Numbered from the stretch's first letter, positions 54,701-64,000 are shown. The stretch is 64,000 bases of DNA from Diphasiastrum complanatum (GCA_029204225.1 CM055107.1:2345218-2409217), one strand, 5' to 3'. The notes: generated by a model not told the origin, from the sequence alone. Numbers and translations are program-made.

Positions 54701-55699
54701 ACCTTCTCCCTCATAAGACAATAAGGATGTACAGTATTCCTTATGTCTTGTCATGTGAGATGAGGCTCCACTATCAATCCACCAAGGATCATTATAATCT
54801 ATGTTGGCTAACAAACTTGAAGTCATAACAAGTGATTCACATGTGTTATGTTCTTCCTCATCTATTGTAAGATTTCCTTGCCTCTCTCCTTGCTCTCTTT
54901 TCTTCTTATAACATTCATTTGCAAAATGACCTTTTATCCCACAATAAAAGCACTTGAACTTTGACTTATTGTTCTTAGTAGAAGAGGAAGAGGAAGAGTG
55001 ATCATCATGATCAAAGTTACCACCTTTGGACCATTTCCCTTTGCCTTTACCTTTGCCCTTGAATTTGCCTTTTGTGAAGAAAGCCTCTTCACCTCCACCT
55101 TGCAAGGATGCACCATCAAGCTTTGATTGCAACCTATGTTCTTCAGCCAATAAGATTTCTTGCAAGTCAACCACACTTGGCAAGACTCTTTGAATGACAA
55201 AACTTTGCACAAGGTTAGCATGTTCATTTAGCAAACCATTCAACATAACTTGGACTATTTCACCATCTTTTATGTTCTCATCAATGCATGCTAAATCATC
55301 ACTTAGGGACTTAACTCTCAAGATAAATGCATGAGCACTTTCACCCTCTCTTTGCCTACTAGAAAATATTTGTCTCCTTAGGGTCAATACCCTAGATGTG
55401 GACTTTGATTCAAAGAGCTTCTTTAAGGCATTCCATGCCTCACTTGCACTTTGACACTTTCCAACTTCCTTGAGAAGTTCATTTGTAACATTCATTTTAA
55501 TGATATGAAGAGCCCTTTTGGCCTTCTTATCAAACCTTTGTTGCTCTTGAAGTGTGAGAGGTCTCTCTTCAATTTCTGCAACTATGTCCATGAGTTCATT
55601 CAACTCAAGTAAGGACTCCATCCTCACTTTCCAAGTAGAGTAGTTTGATGAACTCAACCTTTCACTAGACTCTAGCATGATCCCACCATTGGAAGCCAT
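51746..55699 (-). CDS. copia C5 gag-pol polyprotein
   Basis: 1,317 residues, uninterrupted. Gag (about 1-245, UBN2 type) is followed by a Gly/Lys linker and CCHC knuckle at 250-263 (CFYCGIKGHFANEC). Protease active site DSG at 309-311 (WWIDSGASS). GAG-pre-integrase and zinc finger have H442, H446, C476 and C479. Integrase triad is D506 (HSDIHS), D568 (RSDNGGEY) and E604 (GVAERKN). Reverse transcriptase at about 820-1065 has D905 and YVDD at 990-993. RNase H has D1154/D1156, SSTEAEY at 1193-1198 and CDN at 1231. Length and domain order are standard for copia. The stop TGA is formed by the first bases of the 3' LTR. It supplies replication and integration enzymes in virus-like particles and the nucleus. 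All catalytic residues are intact. Confidence 0.97.
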   Translation of the reverse strand: MASNGGIMLESSERLSSSNYSTWKVRMESLLELNELMDIVAEIEERPLTLQEQQRFDKKAKRALHIIKMNVTNELLKEVGKCQSASEAWNALKKLFESKSTSRVLTLRRQIFSSRQREGESAHAFILRVKSLSDDLACIDENIKDGEIVQVMLNGLLNEHANLVQSFVIQRVLPSVVDLQEILLAEEHRLQSKLDGASLQGGGEEAFFTKGKFKGKGKGKGKWSKGGNFDHDDHSSSSSSTKNNKSKFKCFYCGIKGHFANECYKKKREQGERQGNLTIDEEEHNTCESLVMTSSLLANIDYNDPWWIDSGASSHMTRHKEYCTSLLSYEGEGNIIYTANDGQCDIKGIGTIPISLSTNRKANLENVLYIPSITKNLLSVSQMIDKGLDVEFIGDACLISKCGSLIAQGRRHGKLFKLDACVISNHEGCMAREQLTNQEVWHKRLGHPNFKSLEVMAKKELVLGLPKSLVANNSVCEHCALSKSHRLAYSRSTSRSKEAFQLVHSDIHSSSTTSNGGAKMYATFIDDFSRYTWIYLLKSKDEVFAAFVKFKNEMENQFNTKIKCLRSDNGGEYTSNRFKDFCIAHGIKREMSSPRTPQQNGVAERKNRTLCECAKAMRLHANLAKSFWGEALACANYLCNRWTSASLDGKTPHEVLYGRRPSVKHCRIFGCTCFVNITLDDRTKEDPSLKKGVFVGYSEVSKAYKVYIPSTKKVVISKDVIFHEENVSNVVDVDVDVPTNHHDVQDVLDEDGDATPKQTSRKTQRQRAKPSRLTYDEKGKQVVDNSNFAFLTSFDEPTCVGEAIQKKEWIQAMDHEHQALIKSNTWRLVKLPKDKKAIGCKWIFKIKTNQDGSINKYKARLVAKGYAQEYGIDYDETFAPVAKMVTIRILISLATLYDWDMWQMDVTNAFLNGDLEEDIYMEQPEGYVSHDEPNHVCYLQKSLYGLKQAPRSWYAKLNSFLLSQNFVMSEYDHSLYFRLNENDITLLLIYVDDIILSGGNNLDIDEIKMALKREFEIQDLGKLHYILGIEIIRTSKSTFICQEKYVNSILKRFHMEDCKVVSTPMESNVKLTTRSNERSFKDITLYRKLIGSLIWLTITRPDLSFVVGKLSQFMQDPSEAHWKLGKRVLRYISGSRDFGILYGGTTPNLCGFSDSDFAGDQMDRKSTSAFAIYLGDGVVSWLSKKQPTISLSSTEAEYKALTTCTKEILWIKRMLLDIHLLEPEKTPIILCDNLSAQSLASNPVFHARSKHIEIAHHFVRDQVIAKEVELQHVSSKECVADIFTKPLGKDLYLMHRSNLGMCSKTMLKLASNVEEGV
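51751..51760 (-). promoter_or_regulatory. copia C5 polypurine tract
   Basis: Minus strand GAAGAGGGAG directly precedes the 3' LTR start TGTGAAAA. It also encodes the last residues of the polyprotein. Confidence 0.85.
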
Positions 55700-56859
55700 G
55701 ATTCTAATGTTTCTTCAACTTTTAGGTTCTGTCCTAAAGCACTTAGCACTCACTTTTCTCTCAACAAATGATAGATAAAGAGATCTATGAAGATTTAGGA
55801 CCCTAAAACACTTCTATCTTGAACCTAGATGGTTTCCAAGCATAGAAAGGAAGATTGAAACACATGCAACACTTTGCACACACTAAGAATGGATTACAAA
55901 ATCAAACCAACCTGAACACACTCTTGCTTAAGCTCTCAAACTTTCCAGCAAGTGACCAAATCAAGTTATGGTGTGAAGAGTTACTTGCATTCTTAGAAAA
56001 TACCCAAAACTAGGATGCCAAGATTACCTAGTAATGAACAAACTTGATCAACATATGATCAACACACTAAGATATTGATTCAACCTGTAAAACCACATGT
56101 AAACCACACTTCTAAAAGTTTATAAACTCCAGCAAGTGATAAATACAAGATTTAGAGGTGAATGAATGAGCACACTTAGTGAATCACAAGACTAGCTTCA
56201 CTATCTTGTCAAATCTTGGTGTTTAGATGTAGATCTAAGATCACTTCACATGAGAATGTTCCTCAACCTGTTAAGAACCTGAAAACACACTTGCATAATG
56301 GTTAACACCTTCCAGCAAATGCTCCAATCAAATTACATAAGGAGAGTTACTTACATGCTCAACAAAGTACACCAAAATTTATGCCAAAATTGATGACAAT
56401 CTTTACAATATGCTCTTCACAATGGAGCTTGCAATATGTTCACCCAAAAAAGGGGATCTTTCATCAAAATGGGAGCTTTGCTCAGCCTTTAGGAGAATTA
56501 CAACTCACTCAAAAGAGCATTTGTCATCCACTTAAGGAGAAGTTTCATCCACTTAAGGAGAGTGTTCATCCAAGAATGGAGATTGTCAACAATAGGATTG
56601 AAAAGAACATTGTTAGTATTGAATATGCACAAGCCTCACAATCACAAATGATTAGGTGTTATGATCTGATCCAAAATAGTTTCTTTTCAGCCTCTGATCT
56701 TCAATAGACCTGAAATATGCTTTTGATCCACAAGTTCAACTCACAAAACAAAGGTTAGTAAGATTTGATCAACAAAGCAATGCAAAATCATGCTAGAACT
56801 TGATCAAACATCCAAATATCACCAAAAATGGAATACTTACTGTAAATAGAAGCCAACCA
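55700..56859 (-). other. copia C5 leader with degenerate tandem repeats
   Basis: 1.16 kb between primer site and start codon. From about 55905 to 56360 three imperfect units recur, each with CAACCTG, an ACCACA or ACACAC run, TCCAGCAAGTG or CCAGCAAATG, and GAGTTACTT. At 56515-56560 CACTTAAGGAGAAGTTTCATC repeats twice with small changes. A plus frame here (56381-56707) looks fortuitous. Confidence 0.7.
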
Positions 56860-56871
56860 GTTCTGATACCA
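56860..56871 (-). promoter_or_regulatory. copia C5 primer-binding site
   Basis: Minus strand TGGTATCAGAAC starts with no gap after the 5' LTR. It is the iMet-type site with one change (A for G at position 11). Confidence 0.88.
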
Positions 56872-57527
56872 TGTGAAAAATACAGATCCTAAGTGGATCT
56901 AAACTCCAAGATCATTGGCTTGAATGCTTGCACTCCAAACTACATAAGCTAGGAATTGGCAACACATTCTATGCTACCTAGAATGCAAAGAACTTGATCA
57001 AAAAGCATTTATCACAAATGGAAACTTCCATAGACATCAAGTGCGGCCCAAAATAGCATTATACAGTCCATAATACATCAGCCTATCACTTTTGGAAAGC
57101 ACCTAAGATCATACACAATAGCTTGAAGACAATACACACAACAATGCTCTCAATGGAGGAAGAAACAATGACAATGATCTATTGATCTCAATGAAGCATA
57201 CAAAAGGTTTCTCCAACCTGTTCTCCACGACTTCTCTACTATTTATGGATGAGGAAGATGACTCTCTCTCCTCTCTCTAGAAGGTACTTGACCCTAGATA
57301 TTCCCTATATAGGAAAAATAGCTAAAAAATGGCTTATATGACCAAAATACATCAAAATGGTCTCATTTTGAAGGGTATGAAGTTTGACACTTCATCATAC
57401 TGAAAAAATACAGTAAATAAAAACATTGTGGCCTGGTTCACACGTGTGAAACTCCAGAACCAAAACTATTTACAATTTTAGCCAATTTAGGCCTCAAACT
57501 AGCTAGGAAATGTTGACAATTTTCACA
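56872..57527 (-). repeat. copia C5 5' LTR
   Basis: Same length as the 3' LTR; no difference was spotted on reading both. Ends TTTTCACA before target duplication AAGTC. Confidence 0.95.
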
Positions 57528-57958
57528 AAGTCCAACTTAATGGTTAAAGAGCACGAAGAGTTTTAAAATACGTTAGAAACTTATGTCAATGCCAATCAGG
57601 AAGACAGATCAGAGACTTAATTATTCATACAGGGACTGTCATCTCATATGTACACATACATCTTTATTCAATGACCGTGCTAGACTGTACCAAAGGTAGT
57701 TGTTATTCGAGTGCCGAAAAGAAAGTATTCGTGACAAACGAATAAGATGGTTTAAAGACAGTTCTTTAGAGCATGCTTTATGGAAACACAACAAACGACT
57801 GTAATGCACTAGAGCGTCTGTCTGATTAGAGAGAAATTCATGAAATGCATGAGAGATTGTTAGCAGACTTCAGATCACTCACACTCAGCAGTGCGGAGAA
57901 CAGAGATAAGAGAGAATAACTCACAGAACTCTATTCAATTCTTCTGATTCAGTCTCTT
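57528..57958 (-). repeat. gypsy H LTR copy C, right segment, truncated
   Basis: Resumes after C5 (AAGTCCAACTTAATGG) and follows copy B to about CTCACAGAACTCTATTCA (57935). Then it diverges, losing the last 450 bp or so of the LTR. Confidence 0.8.
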
Positions 57959-59090
57959 TGGATTACCCATCTGTCTTTTTTAGTTTTTTCTTTTCATATT
58001 TGACTTGTGACCTTGGCTGTCGATCTTGCTGATGTTGTTGTTGGCAGCGTAACTGCTCCAGTGGATCCAAGCAGATCCACTCTCTCCCCCCCCTAAAAAA
58101 AAAAACATCTGTTGCTGGTGACTGTTCATGCTCAAGATTGAATCGGCATGTGGAACACGTAGTTAAAACTCGTTGAACATGCAACTGGACTAAAGATTGA
58201 ACAAATTTTAACTAAATTTGTTTCGATTTTGCTGTAGTTGACTCAAGAATAATATGGCACTGAGATGCAAGAATCAGCTTTAATTTGACATGGATTTCTC
58301 ATATGTCTCAAAAATCCTAAACTGCTATACAAGGAAATCTAAAGATGGACAGATGAATGAAAATGTGTTCTAGAGATGCTTTATAGAAGACTCTCGTGCA
58401 ATAGCTATTTCTCATGCAAAAATCAATCACACAAAATAGGTGAAGAGAAACAAGGAAATAAACAAACATGACAAAGAGTGAGAACTATATAGTACTTGTC
58501 AAACAAAACTTGCATTCATCAACATTGATAATGTACCTTGATAGTTGCAATATTTTAGTTGTTTTGTAGAGTAATGTGACTTACTCTGACATGTCCTTTT
58601 CAAAACAAGACAGGGTTGGTGACACTAAAATCTACCATCATTGATAGCAGATATTGTAAGATATAGCTTGAGATGTAGGTATTATTGAGGTACTATGTCC
58701 TGAGGACCTCTGTGAACAAGAGATTCAGAACCGAATCTCTATTTGGATTTCCGAATCCGAGAAATATTGTGTATTGGCACATTGGAAATCTTATCAGCAT
58801 GTGGAAAGACAAATAGATTTGAGGTTGTAGAAGGGGAGAAAAACCGTCAATTCCCTGTGGAGGTTGCTCTTGGTTGGACATTGTAGCAGATGACAGAATA
58901 TCGGTTTCACTTTCTTTCGACAAGGACTCATTTCATATTGTCTTTTTTGCATTATGGAGCTGGTGTATTGGATGGTGATGTAGAAGTTTACAAGAAACTT
59001 CTCAATTGAGCAGCAGGTTGAGCGGGAGGGTGCTATAGTGCTTGTGTTGTTGTCATGAAGATATTATTGTGATTCATAACTGACGTGACA
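57959..59090. other. no feature recognised
   Basis: About 1.1 kb without a credible frame. A 10-base A run lies near 58097-58106. A minus frame at 58693-58923 has no family resemblance and no support. Confidence 0.4.
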
Positions 59091-60370
59091 GACATGTAGG
59101 ATCTTAGTTGGTTGTTTTGGACAGTCTTTGAAACTGTGTTTTCGGATACAATCAGGACACCCAGCATGGTACTGGGTCTTTTCTGGACAATCAATCATGA
59201 AGTGGCCGGTTTCACCACAAATGAAACATCTGATGTGCAGTGGCCCTTGTATAACGGCGTAGCCATCTTGTAGTGGTTCTGGACTTGCTGGTGGATATCC
59301 ATGATAAGGAAAGGAATGTCCAGATGGTGATGGGTGTTCTTCATATTGTTGAACTGTATGTGTTTGGATAGGTCGATATGAAGGACAAGCATCAACAAGA
59401 TGCGTAGCCCGACAGTGTGGGCACCATATTATTTTTCGTCTATAAGGTACCTATATAGGGTTTGACTGACCAGACATACTGCTTTGGATAGACTTCAGGG
59501 TAGCTTGAAACTCATTGGTGAGTTTCTCCAACTGTAGTTAATGTTGCTTATTAAGCAACTCCAGCTGTGATTTTCAAAGCTGATCTCGGGTATCCTCGAT
59601 CGGCTTTGACTCATGGAGAGGAGCACGTGGTGCTCATCTTTCCTTGGATTCGTCAACATCTGATCCTTCGTCTTCTTCCTTGGTGGCATCAGACATAGCT
59701 AATTTGAGACTCATATATTCATCATTGGATTTAAGCTCGTGTCTAATCCATCTTGGAAGGTCGACTAAAAATCAGATGATGAGCATCTGTTCGGAGGGTT
59801 GTTCCTATACTTGATTTTTGAGGCATTTGAAATGCTCGATATAGTCTCATACACGTTCATTTTTTGCCATCTTGATGTTACTCAATTTGACAAAAGGACT
59901 CTCGATCAAGCGAAAGGGATTAAAGCGCTTGATAAAGGACTCTTTCAATATTGACCAGTCTGTCTTATCTTCACGATCAAGGTTGAAAAACCAATCACGT
60001 GCTTTAGCGATCATGGTCATTGAAAACAGTTGGACCATCGCATCGGGAGATGTTTTGCCATACACATCACATGCATTCTCAAAGATTTGTAAAAAACTTT
60101 GAGGGTCCGAACTACCATCAAACTTTGGTGGGTAGCAGAAATGCCATTAAGGTTGGTTCTGGCATGGGATGTTTCAAAACCATGAACATGGGTTCTGGCT
60201 CGTGAGGACTGGGCTCTATCAGGTTCTTGTCCTTTGAGTGAATTTGGGGATGGCTCGTAGGGTTGGGACCGCATTCGGTAGAACCTATGACGTCTGATTT
60301 GTTCAGCTACAGGGGACCTGATCTCGTATGGATAATCTTCTGGGATTTCAGGATCTGTATTGTCAGCCAT
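59091..60370 (-). pseudogene. gypsy G3 gag
   Basis: Start at 60370 (MADNTDPEIPEDYPYEI), a Pro/Arg/Ser-rich N-terminal region, then after a frame change the gag core (60065-59847): MYGKTSPDAMVQLFSMTMIA, KARDWFFNLDRE and FIKRFNPFRLIESP. An acidic Ser-rich linker leads to zinc knuckles near 59225-59110: CFICGETGHFMIDC and CPDCIRKHSFKDC. Three or more frame shifts are present. Protease and pol are absent; the element is cut at about 59090. It belongs to a different family from G1/G2 and H by sequence and primer-site variant. Confidence 0.7.
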
Positions 60371-61301
60371 TGGGTATTGTTGTCTTTTTTGTGTTGGGTA
60401 TGTGTTTATGATGTTCTTGGATTTTTTAGGATTTTTGGTGTTTTTGGATTTTTTAGGGTTTTTGGTGTTTTTGAATTTTTTAGGATCTTGAAGGAAGTGA
60501 AGGTGGAGACTCAGTATAAAAAGGGCTTTCTATTGGTATGAGTTTTATTTTTTGAGATTTTTTTGGTGTTCATGTCTTTTTTTCTTTTTTTTTTCAGCAT
60601 CTAAGGCTTTGGGAAGATGGAATTCGGTCGAAATGCCAATCAGAGGTGTCGTTTGAAAGTTCTGTGGTCTGACATAGAGTTGGTCGGTTGAGATGGCGAG
60701 GAATCTCGTCGGTCGAGATTGGACCCAGAACCGTCGGTCGAGATCTGACGCTAACCCGTCGGTCGAGATCTGATCGAAAATCCGTCGGTCGAGATCTGAC
60801 GTGAACCCGTCGGTCGAGATCTCAAAAAAAAAACGTCGGTTGAGATTTCAAAAAACACGTCGGTTGAGATTTCAAAAAAAAAAAAAATTGTCGACTGATA
60901 TATGAGTTGAGGGCATCGGTTGAGATATGAGCAGAGGGCATCGACTGAGATGAGAGCGGAGGGCGTCGGCTGAGATGTGAGCGGAGGGCATCGGTTGATA
61001 TGTGAAGGGAAGCGTCAACTGAGATACGAAAAAAATGGAGCGTGACGGAGCGGCTGAAGGAGTGTAGTTGATGGGTGTGGGCTCTAGTTTGTAGTTGTTG
61101 TGGCTTGCTGGTTGGTTTGCAGGTTCAGGTGCAAGAAATTTAGTTTTCAGACAGATTTGCAAGCAAGTCGTTTTGTCTGCAATTGTTGTTTCTTGCTGGT
61201 CGTTTTGCAGGGTAGATTGCAGATCAGAACACTGTTGCAAGGTAGACTGCAGATCAGAACACTGTTGCAGCAGGTGTGGGTTTATGAGGTGTGGAGTTCA
61301 A
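60371..61301 (-). repeat. gypsy G3 leader with TCGGTYGAGAT tandem repeats
   Basis: Between about 60675 and 61030 roughly fourteen units of CGTCGGTCGAGATCTGA or its variants (CATCGGTTGAGATATGAG, CGTCGGCTGAGATGTGAG) are spaced 22-30 bp apart. Nearer the gag start (60418-60485) TTTTTAGGATTTTTGGTG recurs three times. At 61208-61266 GGTAGATTGCAGATCAGAAC and CACTGTTGCA are duplicated. Confidence 0.75.
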
Positions 61302-61318
61302 GCAGCAATGGTGCCAAA
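61302..61318 (-). promoter_or_regulatory. gypsy G3 primer-binding site
   Basis: Minus strand TTTGGCACCATTGCTG directly follows the LTR end; it is the TGGCRCC-type plant gypsy primer site. Confidence 0.75.
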
Positions 61319-62452
61319 TGTTGGCTGGTTCTTCTATCTGTCTACTAGTTCTGCTTGTTTGTTTCTTGTTACAACTTATGCTGCCTCCATTTTGGTTTTT
61401 AGTTGGGCATGTTCTTGATCATTTCTATTTGGTTCAATGCCCAGATCAGGTAGCAGATTCTCGAGGTTGTAGTATGGTTCAACCTGTCACGGATACTCAG
61501 ATTTCAAACACTCTTGAACTCTTGAAATCACTTGCAATCATTCTACCATACAAGCACACCAAGAATGCCCAAAAACAGCTCTTCTTGAAACACGGTTGGG
61601 CATTATTATGGCACTTAAAAACAGAATGCTAAAACAGATCATTGCAAAATGAACTAATATCAGATCCTACACTACTTTACTTGCATAAATTGACAAAACA
61701 AGCAACAAAAAGTAATCTATAGCATGTTAGAAGTCCAAGAATCAAGAAACTAACCAGTCTTTTGATTTTGGGACATTCCAAGAAGATCAAGAACTAGAAT
61801 GTTAGAGAATATGCAAGATTTATGCGACATTTCTAGCCTATTTAGTTTACTTGAATGTTGGCTCCTACATTAATCCACAAGAAAATATGAAATCTAATCC
61901 ACAACTAGGAAAGCAAGAAAACTAATCCACTCTAAATCCACAACCACACATAATATGAATGGAAGGGCATGATCATAGGGGCATCACTCAAAAAATCATC
62001 ATGATCAAGGAGCTTAGTGTAGCATCAAACTCATGGGAAATCTTCTTATTAAGCATGGAGTAGATACAATGCAAAAAGCTCCTCTTCACAAACAGGGAGT
62101 CTCTTAAATAAACAAGAGAGCTCCTTAGGTGGCATCCTAGTGGAAGTTCCACATTTCACAAATTACAAGTGGAATCAAAAGGTTACTCTACTTTCTTTAA
62201 GAGGGATCTACTTGCATTTATTACATTTGCTTAGAAATACTAGTTCCTACATGGTCATTCCATCTTTCGGGATTCACCACGAGGCTTACACAGTTCTTGC
62301 ATGTTATTACTAATTAGCATTTCTCGGCTCTCATACTCGGCTCTCAGTCTTCATTAGTCTCGTCTTTTCAGAGACCTCCTCGGTCTAAAGTGAGAGGTGC
62401 TCTTGAGTTGTTCTGTCTGAGTATCTTGGGGATTCGTCAGAATCAGCCAACA
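61319..62452 (-). repeat. gypsy G3 5' LTR (proposed)
   Basis: The inner edge TGTTGGCTG is fixed by the primer site. The outer edge CAGCCAACA at 62444-62452 is its exact inverted complement, giving a 1,134-bp LTR with 9-bp inverted ends and TG..CA. No second copy is in the window to confirm the outer edge. Confidence 0.6.
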
Positions 62453-62944
62453 AGGTTTGGATATGAAAAATGAAAAATGAGCTTTGGATTCAAAGATCAA
62501 GTGCATGCAAAAGGAAAAGCAAAGATTGCAAAACAATGGAGATACAATAGTAAAGGTAAATTCACATTTATTTTGATTCATTTGATATTTAGTTGATAAC
62601 TTAAACTTTTTATTGTGCATTCTAGCATGCAAATCATGTGATAAAAAAGATACATTGCATTGAATTCATCAACGGATACATTTGCATTGCATAGATATGC
62701 ATTAAATAGACTATACATTGCATTAAATACATCAATAGATACATTTGCATTCAATAGATGTGCATTCAATAGACTATACATTTGCATTCATGGATTAAAA
62801 ATATACGCATTCAAAATTTTTGCAAGAATGATGTGATGCCAAAACATTATATTGATTGATTAAAAAACAAGTACATTGATGAGAGAATAAATTCTCTCTT
62901 CCTACATTGCCTTCTACAAGGCCTTACATTTAATTTAAAAATCT
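62453..62944. other. intergenic DNA with a 63-bp tandem repeat
   Basis: No gene. Holds the 63-bp repeat described separately and the untranslated end of the Transposase_24 gene. Confidence 0.5.
62651..62800. repeat. 63-bp tandem repeat, 2.4 units
   Basis: Units start at 62651, 62714 and 62777 with TACATTGCATT. Each contains ATACATTTGCATT and ends ATAGACTA. Exact 63-bp period. Confidence 0.8.
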
Positions 62945-64000
62945 CTACTCATCATCACTTCCTCCCTCCTCGCCTCCTTCATCTTGTAGGTGTACGTTGG
63001 TGTCCACATCTTCAAACTCCCCTTCGCTCTCATTCACGTACTCTTCCACGTTCTCTTCCACATTCTCCTCCACATCATGAACACTTGAAGTTGTAGAGCC
63101 TCTCTACAAAATAGAATCAAAGATTTAATTAAATTGAGATTAAACTTACTTGTAAACCACAAAGTAAACAATCACAAAACAATAAAGGTTAAGAGTTTAC
63201 GATTGGAAACAATCCATGGGATTCCATAAAAGCCTTAAGGCCGGCACATCCATGATCGTAACTTTGCTTGTACTCCACGGCGGTCATGTGTCTTCCAAAA
63301 TCACTAAGCTACAGTTAACAAAAAAACATAGTTTAGCAATACAATATAGTTTAGCAATAAAAAAACATTAACAATCTCAATACAAAAATAGAATCATATT
63401 AAAAAATATTGCACTTACAAATTGGGCCTCTAGATTGCCCCTTCCTCCCGATCCCAAGTGACTTTGGCCATGTTTTAAGAGCTTCTCGGCGGCGGCCCTA
63501 TGTTGTTGTTCATACTTTTGGAGATTGTTTTGCAACAATTCCCCTTTCACCTTCCTCCAATCCCTTTTAGAGCACCATCCAGGCTTCGTGGAATTCTTGG
63601 GATTCCTCACAATTCTTCTCATCAATTGCCTTTTGTTTCGAATCCAAAGGCACATTGTATTCAAGGCCCAAGTCCTACTAAAAGCATTGGATTGAGGAAA
63701 TTCAGAATACAAAGTCTCTATTGTTTTATTTTTGTCTTCAAGCGATTGGGAGGACCAATCGATCATGTAATCTTTACCAAAATATAAAGCAACTAAATCA
63801 TGCAAACGGGCATGAACTACATTGCCACACATATTTTTTATAACTCCACCACGTGGATTAAGATCATAATACATGCTACACGATTCTTGGGAAGGGGCAC
63901 CTTTGGAAGCTCTTCTCTCGGATGATTCACCCGAAGAAGATAACACAAGATTTTTGATTCTATCTCTTTGTTGAGGAGATAGATTCTCAAACCACTCTTG
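62945..64000 (-). CDS. Transposase_24 (Ptta/En/Spm) gene copy 2, spliced, 5' end outside the window
   Basis: Inferred exons are 64000-63419 (open from the window edge), 63308-63201 and 63103-62945, all phase 0, with donors GTAAGT and GTAAAC and AG acceptors. Exon 1 encodes EWFENLSPQQRDRIKNL, YYDLNPRGGVIKNM, ALYFGKDYMIDWSSQSLE, AFSRTWALNTMCLWIRNKRQ, KPGWCSKRDWRKVKGELLQ and the HGQSHLGSGGRG segment typical of the Ptta/En/Spm plant transposase family. Exon 2 encodes FGRHMTAVEYKQSYDHG; exon 3 encodes an acidic tail (EENVEEYVNESEGEFEDVD) and stops at TAG. These proteins accompany CACTA-type transposons and probably bind DNA. The visible part is open. An in-frame methionine used as start cannot be chosen here. 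Confidence 0.75.

Larger units (their letters stand above)
51095..57527 (-). mobile_element. intact copia element C5
   Basis: 6,433 bp. Two 656-bp LTRs (51095-51750 and 56872-57527) look identical base for base by eye. Target duplication AAGTC lies at 51090-51094 and 57528-57532. The primer site is next to the 5' LTR, there is one uninterrupted polyprotein frame, and a polypurine tract sits next to the 3' LTR. All features required for autonomous transposition are present. It is inserted in gypsy H LTR copy C and is therefore the youngest identified insertion of that nest. Confidence 0.95.

Noticed and set aside
56381-56707. Plus-strand ORF in the C5 leader
   Set aside because: It is antisense to the element, and its repeated HPLKE peptides come from the leader DNA repeats.
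58693-58923. Small minus-strand protein
   Set aside because: No recognisable motif, no splice or promoter context, and length expected by chance in this base composition.
62600-62800. CRISPR-like array (regular repeat with spacers)
   Set aside because: The 63-bp period is a simple tandem repeat without distinct spacers, and the context is plant nuclear DNA.

Overview
The window looks like nuclear DNA of a land plant from a repeat-dense region. Almost everything that can be identified is a transposable element: Ty1/copia and Ty3/gypsy polyproteins with plant-type primer-binding sites (TGGTATCAGAGC-like or TGGCRCCGTTGC-like), CACTA/EnSpm transposase pieces, a Transposase_24 (Ptta/En/Spm) gene, long AG/TC/TG microsatellites, and introns with GT..AG borders. 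No rRNA, no functional tRNA and no confident single-copy host gene is visible. The nearest to a host-type gene is a decayed SET-domain sequence around 35.5-37.7 kb. The species cannot be fixed from the sequence.

Layout. 1-10.4 kb: two gypsy elements (G1, G2) on the minus strand share one central LTR (5119-5846); G1 has lost all of pol and its outer LTR is truncated. 10.4-22.3 kb: a plus-strand element carrying a coiled-coil ORF and ending in a G-type LTR is split by a copia element (C2, 11397-21253). One LTR of C2 is itself split by another copia element (C1, with gag and integrase in opposite orientations) and by a 2-kb terminal-inverted-repeat transposon. 22.3-29.8 kb: two decayed copia elements (C3, C4) flank a complete 371-bp miniature LTR element (TRIM) whose two LTRs each hold a tRNA-like RNA polymerase III promoter. 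29.8-38 kb: a second coiled-coil/linker ORF fragment, a TC microsatellite, low-information DNA and the SET-like pseudogene. 38-44.6 kb: two truncated copies of a second gypsy family (H) and a truncated Transposase_24 gene. 44.6-50.7 kb: the two halves of one CACTA transposase gene in swapped order, separated by a 3.4-kb fold-back structure full of short palindromes. 50.7-58 kb: a gypsy H LTR split by an intact, apparently young copia element (C5, 1,317-residue polyprotein, matching LTRs, target duplication AAGTC). 58-62.5 kb: the 5' half of a third gypsy family (G3). 62.9 kb to the end: a spliced, open Transposase_24 gene running off the window.

How it fits together. C5 is the only autonomous-looking element. 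The others are deletion derivatives, tandem or nested copies, or fragments. The insertion order can be read from target duplications: GCTGC for C1, GTTAG for the TRIM, AAGTC for C5, and GAACA for the gypsy H insertion in the CACTA gene. The most unusual items are the TRIM with tRNA-like promoters in both LTRs, the circularly permuted CACTA gene whose two halves carry the same 5-bp target duplication next to gypsy H LTRs, the palindrome-rich fold-back unit, and a recurring coiled-coil ORF family tied to a G-type LTR. Coordinates of decayed features are approximate to within a few tens of bases unless a motif or target duplication fixes them.
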